A stretch of DNA of 12,846 nt from Methylomonas sp. (GTDB lineage Bacteria > Pseudomonadota > Gammaproteobacteria > Methylococcales > Methylomonadaceae): contig JALXCS010000303.1 in the NCBI GenBank assembly GCA_026990815.1, forward strand, positions 1 to 12,846, read 5' to 3'. Under the pieces are notes generated by a model. It saw nothing but the letters and a program-made list of their open reading frames with translations, was not told the origin of the DNA and ran no database searches. A program made the position numbers and the translations under genes. Shown in pieces: positions 1-7,091 of the stretch; the stretch's first letter is position 1; each line of letters begins with the position of its first letter.

Positions 1-69
1 ACTAATTTGGAAAATTTTTTCGTTTCCATATTCAGAGAGATTAAAGAAAATAATCAAGTAATTTTTTAA
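1..69 (+). CDS. possible 3' end of an upstream gene (partial)
   Basis: Reading frame 1 is open from the window edge to a TAA at 67-69. It would end in a Phe/Ile/Lys/Asn-rich tail of 22 residues. Frame 2 is also open, to a TAA at 59-61, so the frame cannot be fixed. A small hairpin follows directly at 72-89, which is what makes a gene end here plausible. No family can be recognised from so few residues, and the stretch may simply be AT-rich non-coding DNA. Confidence 0.22.
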   Translation, partial: TNLENFFVSIFREIKENNQVIF

Positions 70-71
70 AA

Positions 72-89
72 AGCCTAAGTATTCAGGCT
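72..89. terminator. weak hairpin, candidate terminator
   Basis: AGCCT (72-76) and AGGCT (85-89) form a 5-bp stem with an 8-nt loop. On the minus strand the stem is followed at once by five T, the classic rho-independent form. On the plus strand the T run is weaker (CTGCCTTTT). It could terminate an upstream plus-strand gene or act in both directions. The stem is short, so confidence is low. Confidence 0.3.
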
Positions 90-164
90 CTGCCTTTTAA
101 TAAATATCTTTAATAGCAATCAAGCCTTTGATATTTTGGTGTTTTTGTTTGTTATTAAGTTCGT

Positions 165-193
165 TTGACCGAATTGTTTTTTCTCAATTCTAT
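165..193 (+). promoter_or_regulatory. candidate promoter of the 283-1038 gene
   Basis: TTGACC at 165-170 matches the sigma-70 -35 consensus in five of six bases. A spacing of 17 bp leads to TTCTAT (188-193), a poor -10; TATTCT at 191-196 is a better -10 but lies 20 bp away. The -10 region falls inside three tandem ATTCT units (187-201). The leader to the ATG would be about 80 nt. Confidence 0.28.
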
Positions 194-282
194 TCTATTC
201 TTTACTCTGTTAGGGTTATTAAATCCTTGCAGAAGCTAAACAATTAAGTTTTTTAGCCCTAAATCGATTTTCGGAGAATAGA

Positions 283-1038
283 ATGTTGAAATCAAAATCC
301 ATTGTTATGATTGGATTTGCAGTAACCATTAGTCTTTTTTTTTCAGTACAAGCACAGGCTAATGCTCCTGAGTCAAACGGAAAGACACAATTATTTGATG
401 TTGATGACTTGAGAATAAGTGCAAAGATTAAGGGGTTGGAATTAGGGAAAGTTCTAAAAGAGTTTTCTAAAGCTACCGGAATCAAGGTTAGAATTTCCGA
501 ACAGAGAAAGAAAGAAAAGGTCATAATTGATTTTAAAGAATTTCCTTTTGATATTTGTGTAAAAGCTATCATAGGAAAAAATTATTCTTTGACTTACGGT
601 TCGGCTACCTCAGAAGATGTATCCAAAGAGCTTGGTCATTACGCCCTATTAAATGAAGTAGAAATATTTAATTCCCTCAAAGATAGAAAATTAAAGCGCA
701 AGACCAAGCAAGATGTGTTTGTCTTTAATCCTGATCTCCTTGCTCAGCGTATTTTGAAATATGGTAATGCGCCAGGCCGAATTGAGATGTTGGAGCGTAT
801 TCAAAGAGAAGGGATTGAATTAGACTTGGAGTATCTAAAAAGAATTTTTGAAGACGATACAAATTTTCGGGTAAAGCAACTGGCATTAGAAGAAATTATT
901 AATAAACTTAAGCCAAAAGAAGGGGAAGAATTTTTATCAAAAATCATAGAAAGAAATCCCAGGTCGGAATTGAAAAATTTTGCGGAAAGTCTATTGATTT
1001 CTGTGCGAGAAGAAAACTCTTGGATGTATAAAAAATAA
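283..1038 (+). CDS. exported protein with STN-like domain and helical repeats, function unknown
   Basis: 251 residues. The start is supported by GGAG at 273-276, six bases before the ATG. Residues 1-28 form a typical signal peptide (basic start, hydrophobic core, cleavage near AQA or ANA at 24-28), so the protein should be periplasmic. Residues 44-107 have the pattern of an STN/secretin N-terminal short domain: a strand, then LxxVLKEFSKATGIKV, then a strand, then a second helix and a final strand. In known families this domain precedes a secretin or TonB-dependent barrel, but no barrel follows here. Residues about 165-240 hold two similar helix pairs (181-206 and 213-240) resembling HEAT repeats. 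The gene is Lys/Glu rich and visibly more AT-rich than its neighbours. It ends 3 bp before the convergent phosphatase gene. No specific function can be assigned; the domain calls are by pattern only. Confidence 0.8.
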   Translation: MLKSKSIVMIGFAVTISLFFSVQAQANAPESNGKTQLFDVDDLRISAKIKGLELGKVLKEFSKATGIKVRISEQRKKEKVIIDFKEFPFDICVKAIIGKNYSLTYGSATSEDVSKELGHYALLNEVEIFNSLKDRKLKRKTKQDVFVFNPDLLAQRILKYGNAPGRIEMLERIQREGIELDLEYLKRIFEDDTNFRVKQLALEEIINKLKPKEGEEFLSKIIERNPRSELKNFAESLLISVREENSWMYKK

Positions 1039-1041
1039 CTA

Positions 1042-1725
1042 TTATTTTAAGTGATGGGAAGGGCATTCTCCTTTTCTTAGACTGATAATAGGCCAGCCCT
1101 TTTGGTTTGCATATTCTTCTAATAATTTGTCAGGATCAACGGCCACTGCATTTCCCACGATTTTTAGCAGGGGTAAATCATTATGAGAGTCGCTATAAAA
1201 CCAGCTGTTTTCCAGTTTTTCATCAGATTGGTCTAACCATTGCTGAAGTAGTGTTACTTTTCCTTCCTGAAAACAAGGAATTCCCTTAAAGTTTCCGGTA
1301 AACTTGTCATTGAGGAATTCGGGTGTTGTCGCCAAAAGATTGCCAATACCATACAAATTGACAATGGGTTCCGTTATAAATCGATTAGTCGCAGTGACAA
1401 CCAGTAAAGTATCATCGTTGGCTTTGTGTTTATTTATTAGCTTAAATGCAGGTTGAAGTAAAATTGGCCGGATTATTTCCTGAACAAATTGTTCACGCCA
1501 TTGATAAAGTTTTTTTGGATGGTTGTCAGCCAAAGGCTTTAGCGAAAACTGTAAAAATTCTTCAATATCCAGGTTTCCCAGCTTATAGTCTTCATAAAAT
1601 TTGGCATTAGCTTGCTCATAGTAATCCTTATCTACGACCCCTTTGTTCACCAAAAACTGTCCCCACAAATAATCACTGTCATCAGCGATTAATGTATTAT
1701 CTAAATCAAAAATTGCTAAACTCAC
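1042..1725 (-). CDS. HAD-superfamily subfamily IB phosphatase (SerB-like)
   Basis: 227 residues starting with GTG (complement of 1723-1725), preceded at some distance by AAGG. All four HAD motifs are visible. Motif I is DLDNT (nucleophile Asp7, acid/base Asp9). Motif II is VTAT at 110-113, the Lys is at about 156 (EGKV), and motif IV is SDSHND with Asp179 and Asp183. The long helical cap between motifs I and II is typical of subfamily IB, which includes phosphoserine phosphatase. The substrate cannot be read from the sequence: phosphoserine, histidinol phosphate or another small phosphomonoester are all possible. A HAD-IB gene next to rppH is, from memory, also found in pseudomonads. It is divergent from rppH across 140 bp and converges with the exported-protein gene with a 3-bp gap, so its transcript probably runs into that gene's antisense strand. 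Confidence 0.85.
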   Translation of the reverse strand: MSLAIFDLDNTLIADDSDYLWGQFLVNKGVVDKDYYEQANAKFYEDYKLGNLDIEEFLQFSLKPLADNHPKKLYQWREQFVQEIIRPILLQPAFKLINKHKANDDTLLVVTATNRFITEPIVNLYGIGNLLATTPEFLNDKFTGNFKGIPCFQEGKVTLLQQWLDQSDEKLENSWFYSDSHNDLPLLKIVGNAVAVDPDKLLEEYANQKGWPIISLRKGECPSHHLK

Positions 1726-1865
1726 AGAAGAAAACCTTTTAAAAATAAATTAAGATCAAGAATTGTAGTTGTGGAATCCAAGCTCTTTTTATGGAACAAT
1801 GAAAGCCAAAATTTTAGCATTTCTCTGTTGAAAGGCATAGCACAGATACAATAAGGTTTATTAGT

Positions 1866-2396
1866 ATGATTGACTCGAAAGGATACCGTCCTAATGTAGG
1901 GATTATTCTTTGCAATGATGAAGGGCGTGTGTTTTGGGCAAAACGAGTTGGTATGGATTCCTGGCAGTTTCCACAGGGAGGGATTCATCCCAATGAAGAT
2001 CCGAAAGATGCAATGTTTCGGGAGTTAAGGGAAGAAACGGGTCTGGAAACAGTCCATGTCCAGATAATTGGGCGTACTCGTTATTGGCTGCATTACAAAT
2101 TACCCAACCGATATATACGAAAAAAATCATTACCACTTTGCATTGGCCAGAAACAAATCTGGTACTTATTAAGGTTGACTGCCGATGAATCTAGTTTTCG
2201 CTTTGATTGCGCCGAAAATCCAGAATTTGATGGATGGCGCTGGGTGGATTATTGGGCTCCGTTAAAGGATGTGGTTTTTTTTAAGCGGAAAGTTTATCGA
2301 AAGGCAATGATGGAATTAGGGGCATTATTGGTTTCAGAAAAGGTGCCAGTAGACCCTGAAGGTTATTTAGCCAATGACATTATTTCTGAATTATAA
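1866..2396 (+). CDS. rppH: RNA pyrophosphohydrolase (Nudix) RppH
   Basis: 176 residues, matching the usual length of about 160-180. A complete Nudix box lies at residues 38-60: G38, E44, R52-E53, E56-E57, G59-L60. The surrounding N-terminal stretch (GYRPNVGIILCN, then WQFPQGGI) is the RppH/YgdP signature rather than a generic Nudix enzyme. In known relatives the enzyme removes pyrophosphate from 5' triphosphorylated (or partly diphosphorylated) mRNA and so exposes it to RNase E decay in the cytoplasm. AAGG at 1853-1856, nine bases before the ATG, is the likely ribosome site. The 140-bp divergent region to the phosphatase gene must hold both promoters; I see no convincing -35/-10 pair there. 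The stop codon lies 2 bp from the stop of convergent cpdA. Confidence 0.95.
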   Translation: MIDSKGYRPNVGIILCNDEGRVFWAKRVGMDSWQFPQGGIHPNEDPKDAMFRELREETGLETVHVQIIGRTRYWLHYKLPNRYIRKKSLPLCIGQKQIWYLLRLTADESSFRFDCAENPEFDGWRWVDYWAPLKDVVFFKRKVYRKAMMELGALLVSEKVPVDPEGYLANDIISEL

Positions 2397-2398
2397 AT

Positions 2399-3166
2399 CT
2401 AACGGATTACGACGCGAATCACTTCTGAAGTGAAGCTGTGATCATCGTTTAAGTCGATTAGACGATAGCCTGGGTCTGTATTATCAATAGCGAATTCATG
2501 GCTAGTCGGTTTGAATTGGAAGCAGGTGGAAGGGGTGCTCAGTATTTTCAGATGCTCAAATTTGAATTCTTGAGTTTGATGAGTGTGACCATGAATGATT
2601 AATTTTATCTGCGGATGTTTTTTTAATATCGCAAAAAGTGCTTCACTATTTTCAATAGTCATGGTATCAAGCCATGTTGAGCCAGTGGCCAAACAGTTAT
2701 GATGTACCGCTACTAATGTTGGTTTTTGCTTATTGTTTTGTAGTGTTTTTTCAAGAAACAGGAGTTCTGACTCCTTTAGGTGTCCGCTCGCGCAACCAGC
2801 TTTTTGACTGTTGAGGCAAATGATCTGCCACTTTCCCAGATTTGCTTGTTTAATGCAACTGGCACTTTCAACGTTGAAAGTGTCATTCATCAATTCCCAG
2901 TCATCGTGATTACCGGGAAGACAGATGGTTGGGATTTTTGTTGGATTTAATTTATTAAAAATGCGCTGGTAACTTGATGCATTAGGTATTTGGGTTAAGT
3001 CTCCAGTGACAAGGATTAAATCTATTTGAGGCCTGGATTTTATTGCATGATGAAGAACCAGGTGAAAATAATGCTCGGTATCAATGCCATACATTTGTTC
3101 ACCTTTTTGGGGCAGAAAATGCAGGTCGGTAATTTGTAATACAGTATGTACTGAGGATGGCATCAT
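2399..3166 (-). CDS. cpdA: class III cyclic-nucleotide phosphodiesterase, CpdA family
   Basis: 255 residues with the full calcineurin-like metallophosphatase motif series: DLH (Asp14, His16), GDLTQ (Asp56), GNHDD (Asn86-His87), VAVHHN (His155-156) and HGHTH (His192, 194, 196). These residues bind the dinuclear metal centre. The close spacing and the HHNC and GHTHQ forms fit CpdA, which hydrolyses 3',5'-cAMP to AMP. Related enzymes also cut 2',3'-cyclic nucleotides, so the substrate is inferred. It is the last gene of ilvD-argA-cpdA. Its first ATG overlaps the argA stop as ATGA (3163-3166), indicating translational coupling. Two ATG codons stand in tandem; AGG in the argA end is spaced about 4 nt from the first and 7 nt from the second, so the second (3161-3163) may be the true start. 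Confidence 0.9.
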   Translation of the reverse strand: MMPSSVHTVLQITDLHFLPQKGEQMYGIDTEHYFHLVLHHAIKSRPQIDLILVTGDLTQIPNASSYQRIFNKLNPTKIPTICLPGNHDDWELMNDTFNVESASCIKQANLGKWQIICLNSQKAGCASGHLKESELLFLEKTLQNNKQKPTLVAVHHNCLATGSTWLDTMTIENSEALFAILKKHPQIKLIIHGHTHQTQEFKFEHLKILSTPSTCFQFKPTSHEFAIDNTDPGYRLIDLNDDHSFTSEVIRVVIR

Positions 3167-4500
3167 GAAACCTGCTTACAGAAAATTTTCGAATTTCGTT
3201 GGTGATTATATTGGTGTTTTAAATAGTCAGGTAACTCATTGATATTAACATCCTGGAAACCTCTTTCGATAAACCAGTGCATAGTTTGGGTTGATCGTGC
3301 ATATATTTTATTAATTCCGGCTTGTTTGGCTTTTTTTATAATGTATTCAAGTAGTTCAGTGCCGCGTGAAGCATTTTGGTAGTCAGGATGAATCGCAACG
3401 CAGGCAATTTCTCCGGATTCATTGTCAGGCCCAGGGTGTAAAGCAATACACCCAAGAATTAGGCCGTCGCGGTCGAGAACCGTGTAGTCGTCAATGTTTA
3501 CTTCCAGATTCTCAATGGTGCGTTCGACAAGCTTGCCTTGCTTTTCCAATGGTTTAATGAGTTCAAGAATCCCGCCAATATCGGCAAGTGTCGCTGGGCG
3601 GAGAGCTTCAAAAGGGGTGGAACTGACTAATGTGCCAATGCCATCCCGGCTAAAAAGTTCTAATAACAAAGCGCCATCATGATTTCTATTAATTAGATGA
3701 ACTCGTTTGACACCGGAATGGCTGCCATTAATTGCAGCTTGAAGTGGTTTTTTGATAAGTGGGGCAGTGTCAGGATGTTTGCAAATAAAACTCTCAGCTT
3801 CAGTTGTTGTCATTTGTCTGATGAGTTGATTGTTGTTGGGATCGAGACAGCTTTGTTCAGTCAATAAAATTAATTTTTTGGCTTGCAAAGCAATAGCAAT
3901 TTCTGTAGCTACATCTTCGGCGCACAGATTGAACACTTCGCCACTGGGTGAATAACCAATTGGCGATATAAGTACCACATTATTCTGATTCAGTTGTCTC
4001 TGGATCGCATCACCATCAATATTTCTGACCAACCCGGTGTGCTGGTAGTCAATACCGTTTAGAACTCCGATGGGTTTTGCAAGGATATAATTTCCGGAGC
4101 AGACTCTGATTTTTGCTCCAGCCATAGGTGAATTGGGGAGCCCAGTTGATAGCAACGCTTCCAGTTCAATGCGTACTTGGCCTGCCGCTTCAATCGCACA
4201 TTGTAATGTCTGGTCGTCAGTAATACGCAAGTGCTCAATATACTGTGGTTCAACTTCCAGTGATTTTAAGCGATGATTTATTTGTGGGCGGATGCCATGT
4301 ACGAGTACCAGTCGGATACCCAGACTGTTGAGAAGAGCAAAATCATGGGCCAGGTTGAAAAAAAAATTATCCTGGGTGGCTTCTCCACCAAAAGAAATAA
4401 CAAATGTACATTGGCGATGGCTGTGTATATAAGGGGAGGAGTCCCTGAACCAATTGACAAAAGCGGATTGTTTTTTTTCGGAAGAAAAATTATCGCTCAT
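3163..4500 (-). CDS. argA: N-acetylglutamate synthase, kinase-fold plus GNAT type
   Basis: 445 residues, close to the 443 of the E. coli enzyme. Residues about 25-285 are an amino-acid kinase fold (FVISFGGEA near 33-41, then LLNSLGIRLVLVHGIRPQI). In this enzyme the fold carries the arginine feedback site rather than kinase activity. Residues about 300-430 are a GNAT acetyltransferase (ADIGGILELI..., IACVAIHPDYQNASRG as acetyl-CoA loop, then WFIERGF). It makes N-acetylglutamate from glutamate and acetyl-CoA, the committed step of arginine synthesis. It follows ilvD by 25 bp and overlaps cpdA by 4 bp. The best ribosome site, GGAG (complement of 4513-4516), is 12 nt from the ATG, longer than usual, so initiation may depend on ribosomes finishing ilvD. 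I see no ArgR-type operator near it. Confidence 0.95.
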   Translation of the reverse strand: MSDNFSSEKKQSAFVNWFRDSSPYIHSHRQCTFVISFGGEATQDNFFFNLAHDFALLNSLGIRLVLVHGIRPQINHRLKSLEVEPQYIEHLRITDDQTLQCAIEAAGQVRIELEALLSTGLPNSPMAGAKIRVCSGNYILAKPIGVLNGIDYQHTGLVRNIDGDAIQRQLNQNNVVLISPIGYSPSGEVFNLCAEDVATEIAIALQAKKLILLTEQSCLDPNNNQLIRQMTTTEAESFICKHPDTAPLIKKPLQAAINGSHSGVKRVHLINRNHDGALLLELFSRDGIGTLVSSTPFEALRPATLADIGGILELIKPLEKQGKLVERTIENLEVNIDDYTVLDRDGLILGCIALHPGPDNESGEIACVAIHPDYQNASRGTELLEYIIKKAKQAGINKIYARSTQTMHWFIERGFQDVNINELPDYLKHQYNHQRNSKIFCKQVS

Positions 4501-4525
4501 GGGTCAGGGTAACTCCGGCAACTGA

Positions 4526-6223
4526 TTAGTCTAATTTATCAGTTACAGCGCCTTCAGAAGCAGAGCTGGTCAGTTTTGCAAATTTTGCCAAAATTCCTCG
4601 GGTATAACTTGGGACAGGTTGTTGCCATTGTGCAAGCCTTCGATTGATATCTTCATTATCAAGATGCAGCTTTAGCTCCTTATTTTCTGCATCTATGGTG
4701 ATTTTATCGCCATTTTCGATGATGGCTAATGCGCCACCAACATAAGCTTCAGGTGTAATGTGACCGACAACAAAACCATGAGTGCCCCCGGAAAAGCGAC
4801 CATCAGTAATTAAGGCCACATCTTGACCTAAGCCTTTACCCATGACAGCAGAAGTGGGTGATAGCATTTCTCTCATGCCTGGTCCGCCTTTTGGTCCTTC
4901 GTAGCGGATGACAATGACATCGCCTTTAACAATATCGCCGTTCAGAATACTTTGTAGAGCTTGCTCTTCAGCATCAAAAACTTTCGCTGTGCCGGTGAAG
5001 CAGAGTCCTTCTTTGCCTGTAATTTTTGCTACAGCGCCTCCGGAGGCAAGATTACCATGCAGGATAACTAAATGACTATCTTTTTTAATTGGCTTGTCCA
5101 GGGGGTGAATCATATCTTGGTCTGCCGGATAAGGCTTAACATCCCGCAAATTGTCTGCAAGTGTTTTTCCAGTGACGGTTAAGCAATTACCATGAAGCAG
5201 TTCTTTATCCAGTAAAATTTTCATCAGAGGCTGGATGCCGCCAATTTCAATTAATTCAGCCATTTGGTATTTGCCGCTGGGTTTTAAATCGGCAAGCATT
5301 GGGACATTTTTGCCGATTCGGGTAAAGTCATCCAGGGTAATATCGACATCAGCAGCAAAAGCCATCGCCAAAATATGTAGAACAGCGTTGGTAGAACCAC
5401 CTAAAGCAATAATCACAGTTATGGCGTTTTCAAAAGCTTCCTTAGTCATGATGTCAGAAGGTTTAATATCATTTTTTATCAGTTCAAGAACCGCTGCTCC
5501 TGCTTGCTCGCAGTCCAGCCGTTTATCTTCCGAAACAGCTGCTTGTGCAGAACTATTGGGTAAACTCATTCCCAAAGCTTCGATGGCTGATGCCATGGTG
5601 TTTGCAGTATACATGCCTCCACATGAGCCGGCACCTGGAATAGCTTTTTCCTCAATTGCAGTCAGTTCAGCATCGTCAATTTTATTATTTGCTCTGGCAC
5701 CAACAGCTTCAAAAACTGATACAACATCGAGTTTTTGATTTTTGTGGCAGCCAGGCAAGATCGTCCCGCCATATACAAAAATACTGGGGCGGTTGAGCCT
5801 AGAAATAGCAATCATGCATCCTGGCATGTTTTTATCGCAGCCACCTATAGCAACAACGCCATCAAAACCTTGGCAGCCTACGACAGTTTCAATGGAGTCG
5901 GCAATGACTTCCCGGGAGACCAAAGAATATTTCATACCCTCTGTGCCCATTGAAATACCATCAGATATGGTAATGGTATTAAAAATCACTGCTTTACCAT
6001 TTGCTGAATCAACGCCTTTTGCTGCTTCATCCGCCAAGTTATTGATATGCATATTGCAAGGTGTGACCATGCTCCAGGTTGAAGCGATACCGATTTGTGG
6101 TTTTTTGAAATCTTCATTTTTGAAGCCAACTGCATGTAGCATAGCGCGGCTTGGCGCACGTTCCATTCCGTCTACAACTTGGGAAGAAAATTGACGTGTT
6201 TTTTTGTCACTTGATTCAGTCAT
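4526..6223 (-). CDS. ilvD: dihydroxy-acid dehydratase, short form
   Basis: 565 residues of the IlvD/Edd family. It dehydrates 2,3-dihydroxy-isovalerate and -methylvalerate to the 2-keto acids in valine, isoleucine and leucine synthesis. Cluster cysteines are visible at Cys56 (VTPCNMH), Cys129 (GGCDKNMPGC) and Cys201 (AGSCGGMYTANTM). The length and the presence of the first Cys match the shorter plant/mycobacterial group, which carries a [2Fe-2S] cluster. The roughly 616-residue E. coli form uses an oxygen-labile [4Fe-4S] cluster. The sugar-acid dehydratase Edd is unlikely because length and motifs fit IlvD throughout. It is first in an operon with argA and cpdA. A promoter with a perfect TATAAT lies at 6277-6304. 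AGGA about 11 nt before the ATG is the likely ribosome site. Confidence 0.96.
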   Translation of the reverse strand: MTESSDKKTRQFSSQVVDGMERAPSRAMLHAVGFKNEDFKKPQIGIASTWSMVTPCNMHINNLADEAAKGVDSANGKAVIFNTITISDGISMGTEGMKYSLVSREVIADSIETVVGCQGFDGVVAIGGCDKNMPGCMIAISRLNRPSIFVYGGTILPGCHKNQKLDVVSVFEAVGARANNKIDDAELTAIEEKAIPGAGSCGGMYTANTMASAIEALGMSLPNSSAQAAVSEDKRLDCEQAGAAVLELIKNDIKPSDIMTKEAFENAITVIIALGGSTNAVLHILAMAFAADVDITLDDFTRIGKNVPMLADLKPSGKYQMAELIEIGGIQPLMKILLDKELLHGNCLTVTGKTLADNLRDVKPYPADQDMIHPLDKPIKKDSHLVILHGNLASGGAVAKITGKEGLCFTGTAKVFDAEEQALQSILNGDIVKGDVIVIRYEGPKGGPGMREMLSPTSAVMGKGLGQDVALITDGRFSGGTHGFVVGHITPEAYVGGALAIIENGDKITIDAENKELKLHLDNEDINRRLAQWQQPVPSYTRGILAKFAKLTSSASEGAVTDKLD

Positions 6224-6276
6224 GACAGCGAGTTCCTAAACGTTAATAATGGGTTAATGATATAGATTAGCCGTAT

Positions 6277-6304
6277 ATTATATGGGATAAATGCAGCGCT
6301 TGAA
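6277..6304 (-). promoter_or_regulatory. candidate sigma-70 promoter for ilvD-argA-cpdA
   Basis: On the minus strand a perfect -10 hexamer TATAAT lies at 6277-6282. It is preceded with a 16-bp spacer by TTCAAG (6299-6304), a three-of-six -35. Transcription would start near 6270, giving a leader of about 47 nt before the ilvD ATG. That is too short for a branched-chain attenuator, and no leader peptide rich in Ile, Val or Leu codons is visible. Two GTTAAT repeats (6242-6247, 6253-6258 on the plus strand) lie in the leader. Confidence 0.45.
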
Positions 6305-6354
6305 TGGATAAGTATGATTTTTTGCTAGAGCTTTGATAAGTGGTAATCTGAAAG

Positions 6355-6375
6355 AGAAGTAATATTGGTACTTCT
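6355..6375 (-). terminator. hairpin just after the SH3-protein gene
   Basis: AGAAGTA (6355-6361) and TACTTCT (6369-6375) make a perfect 7-bp stem with a 7-nt loop. It begins two bases past the stop codon of the minus-strand SH3 gene. The following minus-strand sequence is CTTTC rather than a T run, so it is at best a weak intrinsic terminator or an RNA 3'-end stabiliser. It lies about 50 bp upstream of the ilvD promoter. Confidence 0.35.
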
Positions 6376-6377
6376 GC

Positions 6378-7049
6378 TCAAAAAGTATCCCAGTTGCTTG
6401 GTTTTTTTTTCCAGCTTATTCGGGGGATGAGAAGTCCAAATAAGATGCCTGCAAATGCAAGTAAGCCTCCATAAATAAACCAGCTTTGATTAGAACTGTC
6501 TTCCAATGTTTGTTTCTCGCGTTTGAGCTGCTGTAATTCTCGTTCTGCATTAACAACTCTCTCTTGGAGTTGGTCGCGTTGTTTTTTTAATTGAATGGCA
6601 TTAGCAGCTGTTTGTTGAATTTCAGTTAGTTCTTGGGTTAATTTATTGTTTTGTTGGGTTAATGCTGCTTCACTTCTAGCAACTTTGGTGTGTTTGTTTT
6701 TTAGGGACTCAAGTTCCGTTTTTAATTGCAGATTTTCTTTTCTTGATTGTTCCAGTTCTTCATTGGTTTTTTTTAGCTGCAATTTATTGATGGGTTGTCT
6801 TTTAGTATGTCGGCTAAGAATATAGCCAGTGGTGCCAGAAGGGGTTTTAACCTTGATATAGCCGTCACGGGTTTTTTTTAAAACCGTTAAAGGTGTTCCG
6901 CTACGCACCATTTTCACAATTTTATTTTTCATGCTGGGGCCGCTTCTTAATGTAAGCTTCACGTCATCAGTGACATAAACCGTTTCAGCATAAACAGCGT
7001 CGATTGCAAGTAACAATAAAACAAGGTAATAGATTTTTTTCACAAACAT
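6378..7049 (-). CDS. TIGR04211/YgiM-type SH3 protein with coiled coil and C-terminal membrane anchor
   Basis: 223 residues. A signal peptide covers residues 1-21 (cleavage after VYA). A bacterial SH3 domain follows at about 23-82, containing LTLRSGPS and GWI-like GYILSR elements. A long heptad-rich coiled coil spans about 85-185, and a single membrane helix lies at about 190-208 before a basic tail. This exact order defines the TIGR04211 family, of which E. coli YgiM is a member. The SH3 and coiled coil should face the periplasm, anchored in the inner membrane. The role is unknown; SH3 domains of this kind are often linked to the cell wall. It is downstream of argF on the same strand with a 72-bp gap holding two hairpins, so it may be transcribed separately. 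Only a weak AGAG precedes the ATG. A run of nine A encodes the Lys triplet near the C terminus. Confidence 0.85.
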   Translation of the reverse strand: MFVKKIYYLVLLLLAIDAVYAETVYVTDDVKLTLRSGPSMKNKIVKMVRSGTPLTVLKKTRDGYIKVKTPSGTTGYILSRHTKRQPINKLQLKKTNEELEQSRKENLQLKTELESLKNKHTKVARSEAALTQQNNKLTQELTEIQQTAANAIQLKKQRDQLQERVVNAERELQQLKREKQTLEDSSNQSWFIYGGLLAFAGILFGLLIPRISWKKKPSNWDTF

Positions 7050-7066
7050 AACTCTAGAGAAATGCC

Positions 7067-7091
7067 GGTATTCAATGGATTTATGAATACC
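7067..7091. repeat. perfect inverted repeat between argF and the SH3 gene
   Basis: GGTATTCA (7067-7074) and TGAATACC (7084-7091) form a perfect 8-bp stem with a 9-nt loop in the 72-bp spacer between two minus-strand genes. It abuts the terminator-like hairpin at 7091-7127. It could be an RNA hairpin on either strand or an operator for the SH3 gene. Confidence 0.45.

Noticed and set aside
335..343. Run of nine T in the signal-peptide codons, considered as a phase-variation tract
   Set aside because: Runs of eight to nine also occur inside housekeeping or core-type genes here (argA at 4358-4366, rppH near 2274, the SH3 gene at 6402-6410), so it is not special to this gene.
219..572. Minus-strand open frame of 117 codons antisense to the exported-protein gene
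   Set aside because: It lies opposite a gene with a clear ribosome site and signal peptide, has no ribosome site of its own and no recognisable domain.
1726..1865. sigma-70 promoters in the phosphatase/rppH divergent region
   Set aside because: Several TACAAT- or TTTTAT-like words exist but none pairs with an acceptable -35 at 16-18 bp, so no promoter is called.
5235..6194. Long plus-strand open frames opposite ilvD (167, 150 and 72 codons)
   Set aside because: They are antisense to a fully conserved dehydratase; their composition is that of a reversed coding frame and they lack start signals.
6224..6270. Possible attenuator or leader peptide before ilvD
   Set aside because: The leader is too short, with no Ile/Val/Leu-rich ORF and no alternative stem plus T run.
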